Source: Hesseltinella vesiculosa | Lineage: Eukaryota; Mucoromycota; Mucoromycetes; Mucorales; Cunninghamellaceae | Direction of reading: 5' to 3' | Assembly: GCA_002104935.1 (NCBI GenBank) | Contig: MCGT01000032.1 | Span: 1-64,000, forward strand | DNA: 64,000 bases | Shown here: positions 30,263-43,479 of the stretch, piece after piece | Layout of the letters: each line of letters opens with the position of its first letter | Numbering within the stretch: the stretch's first letter is position 1 | The notes under the pieces: model-generated | Database searches by the model: none | The model's input: only the letters and a program-made list of their open reading frames with translations | Told to the model about the DNA's origin: nothing | Position numbers and translations under genes: made by a program

Positions 30263-31039
30263 CTTTACCTAGGCTGGCTTTTTTTTAGCCAGTCATTGCA
30301 AAATGGGGATGGATTTGGAATGAGGGAGCGAATGAAGTAGGTGACAATCATAGTGATTTGCTGCTGCCGGGATTTGTTCATGTTCTCTTGTCAAAAGTGA
30401 GTTAGCCACGCTGTTTTTTTCTACCCCAGCCCTCCTGTTATGAATAAATTGACCAACGCATGGATGTACATCGGTACAGGACTACCATTTATACAAGTTA
30501 AAACTGACGTCGATCGATCGGCATTCAGGGAACGACGTGCTTGCCCTGTGCCTGGGCCGCGTGGGTAGAGCTGGGATGACTGTAGGTCAGCGCCAAATAC
30601 GGCTGGAGAGCTCTGATTGTCACATGCATCCTATTTCATCTGGTACTAGCTGTGTTCCCAATTTGGAGTGAATTGATAGAAACCAGAGTTTTGATGAATT
30701 TCCGTTAGATCGCCTTGGGGGCTCCCTGACCATTTTGTCATTTTGAAAAAATAAAAAGTGGATGCTATACAGCACCTTTGAGAAAATGGGTCGGCCTGAA
30801 ACAGTTCACAGATGCAAATACGCATCAAAGATATTGATGTTAATCAAATTCATGTCGATCAGTTGATGTTACCCAGCCAACTTGTTGCATATTTAGTTTT
30901 GACGCCTCCATTTTCCCAGCCAAAAAAAAACGAAAAACGTTCAAAAAAACGGGTGGCCAGAATCAATCTCCGACAAGCCTCCCAGGCGTTGCCACTTTTT
31001 GGCGCATTTTTTTTTCTTTTTCCTTACACTTTTTGTTTG
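30263..31039. other. Intergenic region upstream of MSH3 with a dispersed repeat
   Basis: About 30800-30965 is a plus-oriented copy of the dispersed family (GTTACCCAGCCAACTTGTTG, then CGCCTCCATTTTCCCAGCC and an A run). The rest holds no gene that I can see. Confidence 0.5.
30800..30965 (+). repeat. Dispersed repeat family, copy 3
   Basis: GATGTTACCCAGCCAACTTG, then GACGCCTCCATTTTCCCAGC and an A run, directly upstream of MSH3. Confidence 0.55.
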
Positions 31040-34000
31040 ATGGCCAGTGGACGACAGCAACAGAAGATCAGCCATTTTTTTCAACGCAAGCAGACAGCTA
31101 ATGAATCTGATGCTGTACCCAAGGTTACACCTGCATCAGTACACACATCAGCAGCCACACCAGCCACACCGATCGTCAGCCATGATCTCCAACTGTTCTC
31201 CATGACAACCGCAGACCAGGATCATCCCATGACCAGCCAATCGTTGGAAAAGAAGCAGCGGCACGAGGACTTTGTAAGAACTTTTGGTGACATGCAGCAA
31301 AACCAATCTCAAAAACGGATGCGCATTGATGCCCACGACATTCTCCTGGCGTCCACTTCTGACGAGCCAATGGCCAAGTCCGCTTCGCCATTGTATGACC
31401 AGTTTGCCAACAAAGACCTTCCTCATAAACTTCCAGCGACGCCATTGCTTAAATACACCCCACTTGAGCAACAGGTGGTCGACTTGAAGAAGAAACACCC
31501 TGGCGTCCTGCTTGCTATTGAAGTTGGTTATAAGTATCGATTCTTTGGTGACGATGCAAAGGTAAAACAAAAAACAAAAAAAAATAAGGCTGGAGAGCGC
31601 GTCGCTCTGAATTCAATCTTATCTCCTTTTTTTCAGACCGCGTCCAAGGTACTACATATTGCTAATTTTATCGATCGCAATTTCTACGTGGCCAGCGTCC
31701 CGGTACATAGGCTAACCGTTCATATTCGAAGGTAAATGCTCCTACCCCTTACTATCCAACCTCCAAACACATTCGACCACTCATTTCTAACACCGTATGC
31801 TTCGGCGTGTTATAGGCTAGTCCACGCTGGTTACAAAGTTGGCGTTGTACGCCAGACCGAGACCGCTGCACTCAAAGCCTCGGGCAGCAACCGTGCTGGA
31901 CCTTTTGAACGGCGATTGCAGCACCTCTACACCAAAGGCACCTTTGTTGAAGAAATGCTGTCTGAAGAGTCGCAAGATACAGATCACGACAAGGGCTCAT
32001 ATGTACTTTGCATCATGGAACAGTCTCGTGGGGGCACAGGATCAAACGAACTAGTCCGCACAGGCATTGTGGTGAGAAAAAAAGGAGGGAAATGTAATCC
32101 AGCGCAAAGAGATTGACCTGACTACTTTTTCTTTTAGGCAGTGCAACCCAGCTCTGGGGATATTATTTATGATGTGTATGATGATGCTTACCTGCGCAAT
32201 GAGCTGGAGACAAGGCTGATGCATATTGAACCCTGCGAACTGCTACTGCCTGCTCGCCTTAGCAAACCGACCGAAAAAGTGATTACCCAGTTGACAGACC
32301 ACCTGTAATAAGCGAAAAGGAGAGAAAGGTCGCTCATTTAATGATCATTCTCTCTAGGTCCCGTGTCGGCCAAGACACAGTCCGCATCGAGCGTATGCCT
32401 CCGGCCGACGACGTGTGCCACAACTACAGCTTGGCTTTGGATCTCGTCACCGAGTTTTACACACAGAGCAACCAAGCCGGTAAGACCAGGAGAGAATCAT
32501 TGCCAAAAGACCGATGCTCAGCTGTCATTGTTCCCTATCTTTAGATCTTCTCAGCAGCATCTTGGAACTACCTGAACTTATCATGCAAGTGGCTGAGATG
32601 GAACAGTGTCGAGGCGTGGGCATAGCCAAGCTTTTTTTTTTTTTTTTTTGTTTTTAGCTAATCACGCTGTATAAATTAGACAAGCATTGGCGGCGACCAT
32701 TCGCTATATGCGTGAATTTGGACTGGAACGCGTGTTCCACCGGACCAAATATTTCGCCCACTTCTCTTCGCGAGGTCACATGCTGATCAATGGCAACACC
32801 GCAGCCAATTTAGAAATCTTCCGCAACTCAACAACCTTTAGCGAAAAAGGGTCTCTTCTCTCGGTGCTTGATCATACAACGACTCGATTCGGTCGCCGGC
32901 TCTTTAAGAAATGGATCGGACAGCCACTGGTGGATGCCGAGTAAGCAAACTTTCTGTGTTTCGATGCAAATTCAGCTTGACAACTGTCAACACGCCTTGC
33001 GGACTCACTGACCTGGCTTTTTTTTTTCCTAGTCGATTGAATGAGCGGTGCGAAGCCATTAGTGAACTGGGTTCATCTCAAAACTACAAAGTGGCTGTGT
33101 GCCAAGAATTACTAAAGTCCCTACCCGATCTGGAACGTGGGCTCTGTCGCATAAACTATGGGATAGTAAATGCTTCTAGAGAAATGAACTAGCTTGAACT
33201 AATGCCGTCCTTTCCTTTTCAGTCGTCGCCTACTGAACTCATCGCCATTCTCGATGGATTTTTAAAAGTGACGACCGCTTTTACTGGCATAGAGCAGGAA
33301 CAAATGAAATCACCTTATCTCAACCGTCTTTTTGAACAACTACCAAGTGCACACTCGACCGTCCTGGACATGAAATCTATGATCAACCCTCATATATCTC
33401 AAGAGCCATCCACCAACAAGGTGAACTTTTTCCAGTCTGATGAATGGTGGCCGGAACTCGCCAATGGGAAAGTGGTAGGTGTGCCAGAGCAAACCACGTA
33501 ACGACTTCATCAACACTGATATCCTTTGATCCCCGTAGCAACTTGCTAACATTGATAACGAATTGGAAGAGTACCTGCAAGAAGTCCGAAAAGAGGTTGG
33601 CCTCGATCTATCTTTCAAAGCGGTAGCCGGTATCGAGGTAATGGAATGAATGGCCACTGGCGTGACAGTCGTGAATTAGCTGCTCCTTGCTTTCCCTAGT
33701 ATTTGATTGAAGTCAGCAATAAGCAGCTGAACAAGGTACCTCGGGAATGGATCAAAATCAACAACACCAAATCAGCAGCACGTTTCCATACTCCGCATGT
33801 CATCAACAAGCTTAAAGATCGAGAACGCTGCCGAGAGCAACTGGTGCTGGATGCTGAACAAGCCTACCGCGAATTCCTAAAGTAAAAAAAAAAAAACTCT
33901 CAAATTCCCCTAGCATGCAGTGAAACTATTGCTTATATTATTTTTTCAAATGCAATAGATCGATATCTGACCGATACGAGCTCTTCCGTGACATCATTCA

Positions 34001-35110
34001 AAGTCTGGCACAGCTAGACTGCCTCTTCTCGCTGTCCAAGGTGGCGCAACGCCCTGGTTACGTTCGGCCGATCTTTTCCAAGGACACCAAGATTAGTGTG
34101 GTCAATGGGCGACATCCCATGGTCGAACAGCTCCTGGATACTTACGTGCCAAATGACGTGTCCTTTGACGTATGCGAAGCAAAAAAAAAAAAAAAAAAAT
34201 GCTTGGCTCATTGCATCCGTAACCTTTTCTGCGCTTTTCTTCAAAGGGGAACGGTGTCCGCACATTGATTTTGACAGGGCCAAACATGGGCGGCAAGAGC
34301 TCTTACATCCGACAAGTAGCCTTGCTTACGATGATGGCGCAGATAGGCTCGTTTGTGCCAGCAGACCATGCAGAAATTGGAATTGTGGACGCCATTTTTA
34401 CCAGGTAAGAAGTCAGCAGCGTTCACAGCTCTCTGCTTACACTTTTATTGTTGAAGAATGGGAGCCTCAGACAATATGCTGACGGGCGAAAGCACGTTTA
34501 TGGTGGAGCTACAAGAAACATCGATGATTATGAAGCAGGCAACCCCCAGATCGCTTGTCATTCTCGATGAATTAGGCCGAGGCACCAGCACGCACGATGG
34601 CATGGCCATAGCCTATGCCGTATTACATCATTTTATTACAAAGATCGGCTGCATCACGATGTTTGTTACACATTATCCTGGTCTTGGTAAACTCGCAGAT
34701 CAATTCCCCAGCACCACCGCCAATGGCCACATGAGCTTTATCGAGGATGAGTCGGATGGTAACGCGAAAAAAAAAATTACGCCCAAATCTCACACTTTTT
34801 TTTTTTTTTTGTTCAGATATCCCAAAAGTATTTTTCCTGTACAAGTTGGTTCCAGGCATTGCCATGAAGAGCTATGGGTAAGTTTAGCAGTGCGTTTGGA
34901 ATCCATACTGATGATTCCGTCCTTCTTTCTAGCTTGAACGTGGCTCAGTTAGCTGGTATACCCAAGCTTGTGATCCAGCAAGCCAAAATTAAGTCAGAGC
35001 AGATGGAACATATGCAAAACCAGAAACTAGGACTTTCGGAGCTGTTGCAATGTATCGCAAATGAAGACGCCGAGGGATTTGCTAGACTGTATCCTGCATT
35101 ACCCATGTAA
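31040..35110 (+). CDS. MSH3: DNA mismatch repair protein Msh3 (MutS homolog)
   Basis: Sixteen exons join in phase to 1019 residues: 31040-31561, 31637-31731, 31816-32071, 32138-32304, 32358-32479, 32545-32605, 32680-32940, 33033-33165, 33223-33474, 33539-33637, 33700-33881, 33959-34169, 34247-34404, 34457-34758, 34817-34877, 34933-35110. The exon 6 donor (GTGTCG) is the weakest. The N-terminus has a PCNA-binding motif, QQKISHFF. The mismatch-binding domain starts [20 protein letters not shown], with [10 protein letters not shown]. The ATPase has Walker A ([15 protein letters not shown]), [10 protein letters not shown], Walker B ([15 protein letters not shown]) and [20 protein letters not shown] without the Msh6 FxE phenylalanine points to Msh3. 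With Msh2 it forms MutS-beta, which repairs insertion/deletion loops. It converges with SF3B1, 74 bp apart. Confidence 0.93.
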
Positions 35111-35184
35111 TAAATGTGATGAAGATGACTTTTTTTTATTTATTTACGGAAACAAGAAGACGGACAAACTGGGTGAAAATGTGT

Positions 35185-38100
35185 TCAAAGCACGTAATCC
35201 AATTCACAACGTTGGTAGGTATTGCGTTCATCGTTTTCAATGCGTGGATAAAATGGGACAAGGGCGTCTTGATGGCCGATGTACATCGAATTGTAAATCT
35301 TCCAGTAGACTTCACGGACCTTCCGAGCAGGGTGGAATAAACCTTGCAACGTGTATTGCAAGATGATGGATGGGCCAAGAGCCACGCGCAAGCCTTCGAT
35401 GGCATCCATGACGGCATTGATCACGTGTGGACTACAAACAAATAAAGGATGTGAGCTTCACAGTCGGGTCTTTCCTCTCTGCCGTCTCGGGATTACCTTG
35501 TTTCAAAAATATTGGGCCACACATGGTTGAGCAGATGAAGGAGGGGTTCTTCGCAACCCAGGCCCACCACGCCCAAAGCCATGTGCTTGACCGTGGTACA
35601 AGTTGTTTGGCGATGGACCAAATCTCGGTCAATCAAAGCATCTTCCAGCAGCGGCGCAATGGCATTGATGTAGTCCTTGCCCATTTCTATCAAGAAAGCA
35701 AAAAAAAAAATTAGGCGTTTGAGATCTTCCTCTGGTCTTTCGCCATCTTACCGCCAATATATTCAAAGATAAAAGAGAGCGATTTGAGCACACCGTTTTG
35801 AACATTCAGTTCAGGGACACGATATTCGTTCATGATGGCCGGTAGCACAGTGAAAGGTGCACAGGTTTCGGCGACAATGGCAATAGCGACAGCGGTACAC
35901 ACACGGTTTTGACGTTCTTGGACTTTGAGGTTGTTGAGCAAGGTAGCAAGCACATCTTGGGGCCCGATGGCCTTGGCAATATAACCGAATGTGTTGACCG
36001 AGGCACGACGAATCCCCTTTTTGTGCGCATTGAGCAGGTCCAGCAATTCAAAGCAGACACGCATCCATTCACGTGCCGAGACATATTCAGCACCACGGTC
36101 GGCAATACGACCCACCAAATCGATACAGTTTTCTTGTACTTTTTCATGACGGTTGCGCAGGATGGGGGTGAGGCGGGGGAGCAGGTCACTGATAGGAGGG
36201 TTCATGCTGGCCATGCCGATGACATTGACAATGGCCTTCAGGGCACCAAGGATCGAACCAAGCACTTCGGGATATTCTTCACCAAGGTATTCGTACAGGA
36301 TCTGACCCAGGTCGCTCATGAGTTTGTCTTCACCGCAAGTGCGCATCACCACGGCAATGCGGGAGATCAGGTCGGCGGCTTGCTGACGCACTTTGGCCGA
36401 TTTGTTATTGAGGCGCCACAGGATGGTGTAACAGATTTGCTGCAGGTAGGGCTTGATGCGCATGCCCAGGGCATTGACCACGGTGCCAAAGCCATTCAGC
36501 ATCACCACGTCTTCGATGGTCTGTTCTTGGAATGCATACAGGATACCGTCAATCAGCTGTTCTTCCAGGCGAGGGTCAATGTCGGCTGCACCCAAGTTGG
36601 ACACCACGGCTTCGATCGTCTCCATGACCATCTTGCGGTAGGCTTCGTTTTCATCCTTGAGGTCAATGACAATGCGGCCGACGATTTCCGATACACCAAC
36701 CTTGTTGGCCAGAGCCACGGTGGTTTCCACCACCTGCTTGTAATTGCGGCGATCCATAGCCATGCGGCGCACCCAGAAGAATTTGAAAAAGTCGGGCAGG
36801 ATGTCTTCCCGGATATAGGCGGCAGTGACGCCATCCGTGGCGGCACACTGTTTGATAACCTTGAGCACGATCTTTTTCATTTCTTCATCGGGGGTTTGGA
36901 ATTCGCGGATGAGAATGACCATGACTTCACGAGTGTAGTAGTTGGCATATTCGTCGTCCATCAGAGGGATGATGAAACCGATCGCTTTCAGGAAAGCAGC
37001 CAGGCCCTTGCCGCGGTGCTTGCGAATGCCAGTCCAGAGGGGTTTGAGCACAGCGTCAAAGGATTCGATACCGTAGGGGGCGGCTGATTCGGCAAGAGCA
37101 GCAATGGCCAGGGCCGTGATGGTGCGGACCTTTTGCTGTTCATCCTCCAGGCCATGGGCCACGGCTTCCACCAGGTTGCGCAAGTGTGGCAGGATGGCGC
37201 AGCCCATGAGGATGGCAATTTGCTGGACAATCTTGATACCCGTGTGACGAGCTTGCCATGACTTTTTAGAGCGGCACACAGCCTTGAGGAAGGGCAGGAG
37301 GGCAGGAATGCCGAGAGCCGAGGCCACGACGGAAAAGGCCCGGGCAGTGGTGTTGCGTACATATTCGTCGACATGGTCGATATCAGGTCGCATGGTGGTG
37401 ATCATGGTGGGCAAGCCGGCCGCCTTGGACAGGTTGCTGATGATTTCACGGCCTTCAATACGAGCATAGTAGTCTTCGTCGATCAGCAATGGTTCAATGA
37501 CCACGAGGATCTTGTGGACAAAGGGGCGCACCAGGTCATCGAGCTTGTACAGAATGCGATCAATCACCTTGACCAACAAATGGCGTTCTTGATCTTCCAG
37601 GGTGGGAGACATGAGCAGAGGCAGGATCTGGTTGAAAAGCGGGCCAGGGCCAAAGTCGCGGGCTTTTTCGGTGATCTGTCGCAACGAAGCTTTGCGCATG
37701 GGTGGCGTCCCGTTCTTGATCTTGAGCAGCAGGCGCATGATCTTGCGTTCAATGAGATCATCCATCGAGAGCTCGCTTTCGTCCTTTTCGTCCAAAAGCT
37801 TGCCAAAGTGCTGCATGTCTTCTTCTTTGAAAAAGGGCAATTCGCCAATGCCAGGGATTTCGCGAGGCAGCTCTTGCACAAAGGATTGCTGTTCATCCTG
37901 CATGAAAAAGCCAGCTTGGTCAGAGGCCGCCGGTGTGGCGGTCAGTTTGCGAGTCGGTGTACGGATGGGCTGGTAGTCAGCTGGGGGCTCCAAGATTTTG
38001 TAGCCGGTGGTGGGGAACATGCCGTCCAACTCTTCGTCAGAAAGGTACCGGTTACGAGAATCTAGCTCACGTTCCCACCGCATGTTGGCTCTGGCTTCAG

Positions 38101-39096
38101 GTGTCATTGGCACTTGCGATTGGTACTGTTGTTGTTGAAGGGGCGTAGGCGTCATCATACCAGCCGAGGCAACAGGAGTGGCATCAGCAGAGACACCAAC
38201 AGGAGTGGCATCCCATCTTGATCGCTTACTACCTGACACAGGCGTTGCTTCAACGTCCCATTCAGATCGGACAGGGGTGGCACCAGGGTCTACCCGCGCG
38301 GGGGTCGCATCCCAACGAGAACGTTTGACAGCCACAGGCGTAGCATCGACATTTCCAGTAGCGGGGGTGGCAACGTCCCATCGTCGTCGCTTCTTTTGGG
38401 AGGCAGTCTTGTCGTCATCCCAGTCGGAAGGAGGGGCCGAAGGAGGCGTGGTGTCCCCTTCCATAGAGGCAGTAGACGAGGAGGCGCTTTGCTGCACGGG
38501 CTGGCCGTCCTTTGCGCGCTGAGCCAAGACTTCCAGCACTCGACGACGTTCACGATCGAGTTCGGCTTCGCGATAAACTTCGGAATAGGATCTAGATTCA
38601 TCATCTTTCGATGTGCTGAAAGCATCTTTGCGTTCTGGCGACAGCATCCGTTGGAACCGGCGTTGTTGATATTCGGATTCACGGTCAGCAATACGTTTTG
38701 ACTTTTGTGAAGCGGCAAAGGGATCGTGGCTGTCAGCATCACCAATCGTATCCATGATGGTATCTCTGGACGCAGTGATAGAATTGAGCTTGCGTTTAGT
38801 TTCTTGGTACAGAGAATCGTCCTGATCATCGTCTTCGTCCATGGCAATGGAAGTAGCGTAGCCGGCATATTTGTCGTTGTTTGCTGAATAGATATCTGTG
38901 TCGTAGGAGACAGAGGCCATGCTGGCATGCTTTTCGTTCTCTAGCACGGCTTGACTGATATCTTTGTCAGTGATTTCCTTTCGGCGAGCTTGAGCTGCCT
39001 TGATTTCTTGATCAATATCTAAAAGACAAAAGATAAATTAGAATGTCATGTCAGTAAGAGATGATGTATCTGTTTCATAAGCTTACCATCAGACAT
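35185..39096 (-). CDS. SF3B1: Splicing factor 3B subunit 1 (SF3b155/Prp10)
   Basis: Four exons from 39096: 39087-39096 (10 nt), 35752-39018, 35497-35686 and 35185-35431, in phase to 1237 residues (human about 1300). The N-terminal third is disordered with repeated TP/RWDATP motifs ([20 protein letters not shown]), the phosphorylated U2AF/p14-binding region. The rest is a long HEAT-repeat superhelix with very high conservation, for example [19 protein letters not shown], which includes the Lys corresponding to the human hotspot K700, and HGLEDEQQ before it. The protein clamps the branch-point helix in the U2 snRNP. Its C-terminus ends in ELDYVL as in other eukaryotes. It is divergent from the complex I gene (211 bp between starts). 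Confidence 0.96.
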
Positions 39097-39307
39097 TGTA
39101 TGGTGTCCTCTTTCGTTACAAGGTGAGTAAAAAAAAAAAGTGTTGAGGAGAAAAAAAAAAGAAAAGAAACTGTGCCAGTTGAAAGTCTATAAAAAAAATG
39201 TGACTTCAATTATTGGCGGGTAGAAAAAAAAAACAGCTTGAACCTCGTTTTTTTTTTTTTTTTTGTTTTCCCTTTTTTCAACTCACATTTTATCTTGCAG
39301 ATCAACG

Positions 39308-39931
39308 ATGACCGCCGACAACAACGATTGCATTTACGATAGTGGTAAAACCGCCTTGATTGCTGGTGGTTTGGGCTTTGTTGTGTCTGCCATGCAAAAC
39401 ACTGTCCAAAAGCATAAGGAAGGAGCTGCTGGTGTGCTTACCCGAACTGGTGGCACCGTTGGTTTGTTTGGTAAGGCGACGACAAACCCTGGATGTGATG
39501 CAGTAGATTCACCTCTCTTGTTTTATTTCGTATCTGCAAATGTACTCATGTAGCTGCCATGGGCGGTATTTTCACCCTGGGTGAATGTGTGGCCAAGGAT
39601 ATCCGTCAAGAAGATGACCCTATCAATGCTGCCATTGGCGGCTGTGCTGCTGGTTTGGTTGCTGGTATCAAAAGTACGTATCAAATGAGACGTGGAACGA
39701 AAGCGAATGGCCTGCGTGTTGAAACTGTCCTTTACTCATCTTTTTTTTCTTTATTTTCGTGCTGTAGCTCACTCCATTGCCAAGATGTGCGCTGCTTGTG
39801 CTGGTGTCGGTGCCACCATGTACGGCTACGAATACGCTGGTCAACTCAAGGGCTCTATGGCCGGCAAATCTCAAGCTGAACGAAAGGAAATCCACGACTC
39901 TTTCTTCAAGCAACCCAACGCCTCGCAATAA
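39308..39931 (+). CDS. NADH:ubiquinone oxidoreductase B14.7-type subunit (NDUFA11, Tim17 family)
   Basis: Exons 39308-39470, 39554-39673 and 39768-39931 join in phase to 148 residues. Glycine-rich amphipathic helices, typical of the Tim17/22/23 fold, are seen: TALIAGGLGFVVSAMQNT, GGTVGLFAAMGGIFTLGE, NAAIGGCAAGLVAGIK and AGVGATMYGYEYAG. Two acidic/basic loops separate them (CVAKDIRQEDDPIN). The pattern and length fit the accessory complex I subunit NDUFA11/NUO-21.3b of the inner mitochondrial membrane; a Tim17-family import component is the alternative, less likely because of the short N-terminus and the CVAKDIRQEDD loop. Confidence 0.8.
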
Positions 39932-40866
39932 AAATAGATTTCTGTATTCCAACATCCTCGGGTCAACGCCAAACCCTTTCCTTCACGTTATTACATCCCC
40001 CGTCACTCGCTTGATATCATATATATTTTTTTTTTCAAGATCTAAAATTAAAACGAAAAAAAAGAAAGAAATGGAAATTGTACATGTACTCGGCCATCTC
40101 TTTACCGGGCCAATGTGGGGTAATGGACAGGGCAATTTGTATCGCCTAGTGTTGTCTGGATGCATTGAAACCAGCTTGAAATCGATTGGGCAATCTTCAC
40201 CGAACAACCTGACTTTCAGTCATTTTGAAGTCAACCAAATGCAAATTTCACGCTGATCCATTTCAAGCGTGGTGTACTAGCATAGTTTATTATTAAACAT
40301 CATTTTTCCTCGATCTTGCAACTCACCCCACGCCTTTCATTTTTTACCTTTCGTAGGTTTCTACGGCTTTTTTTTTTTTTTTTTTGCTTTGCAAATTGAT
40401 TTTTTTTCACGTTCAGCTAGCCATGAGCCAACAAAAAAATGAAAAACTCGCAAAGGGACCTTTCTCAGCTAATTGAACGAATTAGACACCTTGTTATGGT
40501 GAAATCCTCCCACCCTGCCATCGCAACACTGGCCACACAAAGCCTAAAAAGGGGACGTCGGGTACAAAGTCCGCCGTCAGATGGGCACAATGACAATAGG
40601 AAAAACGGTTTTGGGACCGACTGACCGCTGGATTTTCCCAAGGTATGATCAGGCTATCGATCGCTTATTAACACCTCTTTATTAAAGCCGTTCACGGAAT
40701 AACTAAAAATTCCTCACAGGCAATTACAAAAAAAAAAAATTATTCCGTTTTATTGATGTAGTGTACGGATGAAAATGAGTCGCGAGACCTGAGAGCAGAA
40801 AAGATTTTTTTTCCTCTTTTTTTTTTTTCTTTTACCGCCGTTATCGTAAGTCATTGACTTGAAATC
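39932..40866. other. Intergenic region with a small open frame
   Basis: A 61-codon plus-strand frame (40439-40624, MKNSQRDLSQLIERIRHLVM...) is present, with no start context, domain or homolog that I recognise. T runs lie at 40368-40385 and 40817-40828. The end of the region is the PAB1 promoter/leader. Confidence 0.4.
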
Positions 40867-43073
40867 ATGACGGATTCAACATCAACCAATGAGAATTTAT
40901 ATCAGGAGGATGCAGCTCTCGGTCCACCAGGATTGTCCATGGAGCAACAACAAGATATCGCCATTGCTCAAGGTCAGGCAGCCTCTCAGCATCGACGCCC
41001 TGTAAATACTGGCCAAACCCATTCTCTGTATGTTGGTGAGCTTGATCCTAGTGTCGAAGAAACTGCATTGCTCGATGTGTTCGCTGGTATCGGGCCGGTT
41101 GATACCATTCGCGTTTGCCGTGATGCTATTACGAACCAAAGTCTTGGCTATGCGTTTGTTACCTTTTCCAATGAGGTCGACGGTAGGTGACATTCCATCT
41201 CGCTGGATTAGCTGACTGTCTTTTGAGTCTGAGAAAAACGAGAGGCCGCTGATAGACCACTCACGTCGTTTTCGTATCTCTTTTTGATTAGGTGACCAGG
41301 CTATCCAGGCCCTGAACTATACGTTGATCAAGGGCAAACCATGCCGAGTGATGTGGGCCCAAAAACCAGTACACAAAGGACGTGCCCCTGGCAACATTTT
41401 TATCAAAAACTTTGATCCTGCAGTCACTCCCAAATCACTGTTGGATACGTTTTCGGCATTTGGCCAAATCACCGAATGTAAAATCGTGACGGATGAACGA
41501 GGCCAGTCCAAAGGCTATGGGTTCATTCGCTTCGACACCATCGAGGCTGCTGAACGGGCGATCACCAATGTCAATGGCATGATGCTCTACGATCGTGAAC
41601 TGTAAGTACCCAAAAATTGGACGATCAAATGCATTATTTGGGAGAGACGATAGTCATGCGCATTACTTCTGGATGGCCACCATAGATTTGTTGGTCACTA
41701 CGTACCTCGCCACGAAAGGATGCAGAGATTTGAAGAAGCAAAGCACCGGTTCACCAATGTCTATGTCAAGAACCTGGTCCCTGACATCACCGAAGAAGAA
41801 CTACGAGAGCTCTTCATTTGTTTTGGCCCTATCTTATCTGTCATGATTCAACGAGACGATCAAGGGGTGTCACGCGGCTTTGGCTTTGTCAATTTTGAGC
41901 GACACGACGATGCTGAGCGAGCGGTCCAGCAGATGCACGACACCGAATACATTGGCAAACGCCTCTTTGTGACAAGAGCCCAAAAACGATCCGAACGCGA
42001 TGAAGAACTGCGACGACAGCACGAAAGCTTTGGCCAGAGCCGGTCTCGGTACAATCAAGGTGTCAATTTGTATATTAAGAATCTTAGCGATGATGTCAAT
42101 GATGAAGTCCTGCGATCAAGCTTTTCAAAATTCGGGACGATTACAAGCGTCAAGGTCATGCGTGAAGAAATGGTATGGTCTCTTTCTTTTTGAATCTTAG
42201 CCTGCTCATTTTTTTTCCCTCCCGCTAGACATCTCACTCCAAAGGCTTTGGATTTGTCTGCTTCACCACACCTACCGAGGCCAAGAGGGCGGTAAGCGAA
42301 ATGAATGGCAAGGTTGTCGGCAAAAAAGCCGTGTACGTGGCCTTGGCACAAAAAAAAGAAGATCGAAGGCACCAACTTGAATTGAATCACCACCGCACCC
42401 CATATATGCAACTTCAACAGGTAGAGACTTTGGCACATGAACAGACCGGACCCTTAGTTTCTTTTACTCCCATAGCCATATGTGCCAATGCCCTACAATG
42501 CTTACCCTGGACACGTCTACTACGAACCCGCTTACGCCCAGCATGGATTCCAACCAACGCCGTTGCCTCAGAACATGATGGTATCAAGATCTGGCCTGGG
42601 ACGATGGCATCCAAAACCGGCTTACATGACTTACCCTGACACTTCCATGTATCCCTCAACGCTCTCTTCCGACGCCACCAGCGCATCCTCGGCCGCAATT
42701 CCCACCACCGTATACCCCACTATCATGACTTCGCCTGTGCCTGAACATGCGTCGACTGTAACTGTCGAGGAACCTCTGACTATGGATGATCTGAAGCACC
42801 ACCCAGTTGAGCAGCAGAAGCAAATTCTCGGTGAAAGAATTTATAATGTGGTGTAAGGGGCGAGCCTGCATAGAAAAGGAGAGACACAGTGCTAAAGATT
42901 TATTTTTTATCAGGTATGGGAAACATCCAAATGCAGCTGGAAAAATCACTGGTATGTTGTTGGAAATGGGTTCGGATGACCTGTTATATCTGCTTGGAAA
43001 TCGAGAGCTTTTGCTTGAAAAAATCCAGGAAGCCATGGATGTCTTGGTCAAGCACCAAGCAGCTCCAGCATGA
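40867..43073 (+). CDS. PAB1: Polyadenylate-binding protein
   Basis: Six exons (40867-41182, 41292-41601, 41686-42172, 42229-42420, 42476-42852, 42914-43073) join in phase to 613 residues. Four RRMs are visible by their RNP motifs: LYVGELDP...LGYAFVTF (about 55), IFIKNFDP...GYGFIRF (about 140), VYVKNLVP...GFGFVNF (about 235) and LYIKNLSD...GFGFVCF (about 340). A Pro/Tyr/Met-rich linker ([20 protein letters not shown]) precedes the PABC/MLLE domain ([44 protein letters not shown]). It binds poly(A) tails and eIF4G and controls mRNA translation and decay. Pab1 mRNAs often carry A-rich leaders for autoregulation; here the leader is T-rich instead. Confidence 0.96.
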
Positions 43074-43479
43074 ACGTCTGTCTCTCCCCCTTTTTTTTCT
43101 ATTCACCTACCATCAACAGTTTCAACAGTTTTGTTTGCATTGTAATTTACGATAAAAACGTCACGAGATTGTGCTCAGCATGTGTCGGCTTCTCTGCTTT
43201 GCTAGACTTTGATCAATTTAGAGATCTTGCTGAAACTGTGCCTTCACCTTTTTTTTTTTTTATCTGGAACAGCTTGACATCTCCAACCAGATTTGCACAA
43301 CTAAAAAGAGCGAGATGCTTAGCTGCGGATGCTGTACTCAAGATGACGCCAGAAATTAACCGTCTCCGGGCGCCATGCCAAATTTGATGACACAAGTTCC
43401 GGCACGGCTGTCTATAAAAGTTTTGAACTATTTTTTCTTTTCCACGTTCTCTTTACTTTTAACTTGAAATTATCGCGAC
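43074..43479. other. Intergenic region, PAB1 3' side and SDR promoter
   Basis: No gene. A T run lies at 43249-43261; TATAAAAG at 43413 is a TATA-like site 67 bp before the SDR start. Confidence 0.5.

Noticed and set aside
35909..38065. Plus-strand frames of 392 and 230 codons opposite SF3B1
   Set aside because: Mirror reading of a strongly conserved coding exon; no start context, no introns, no family features.
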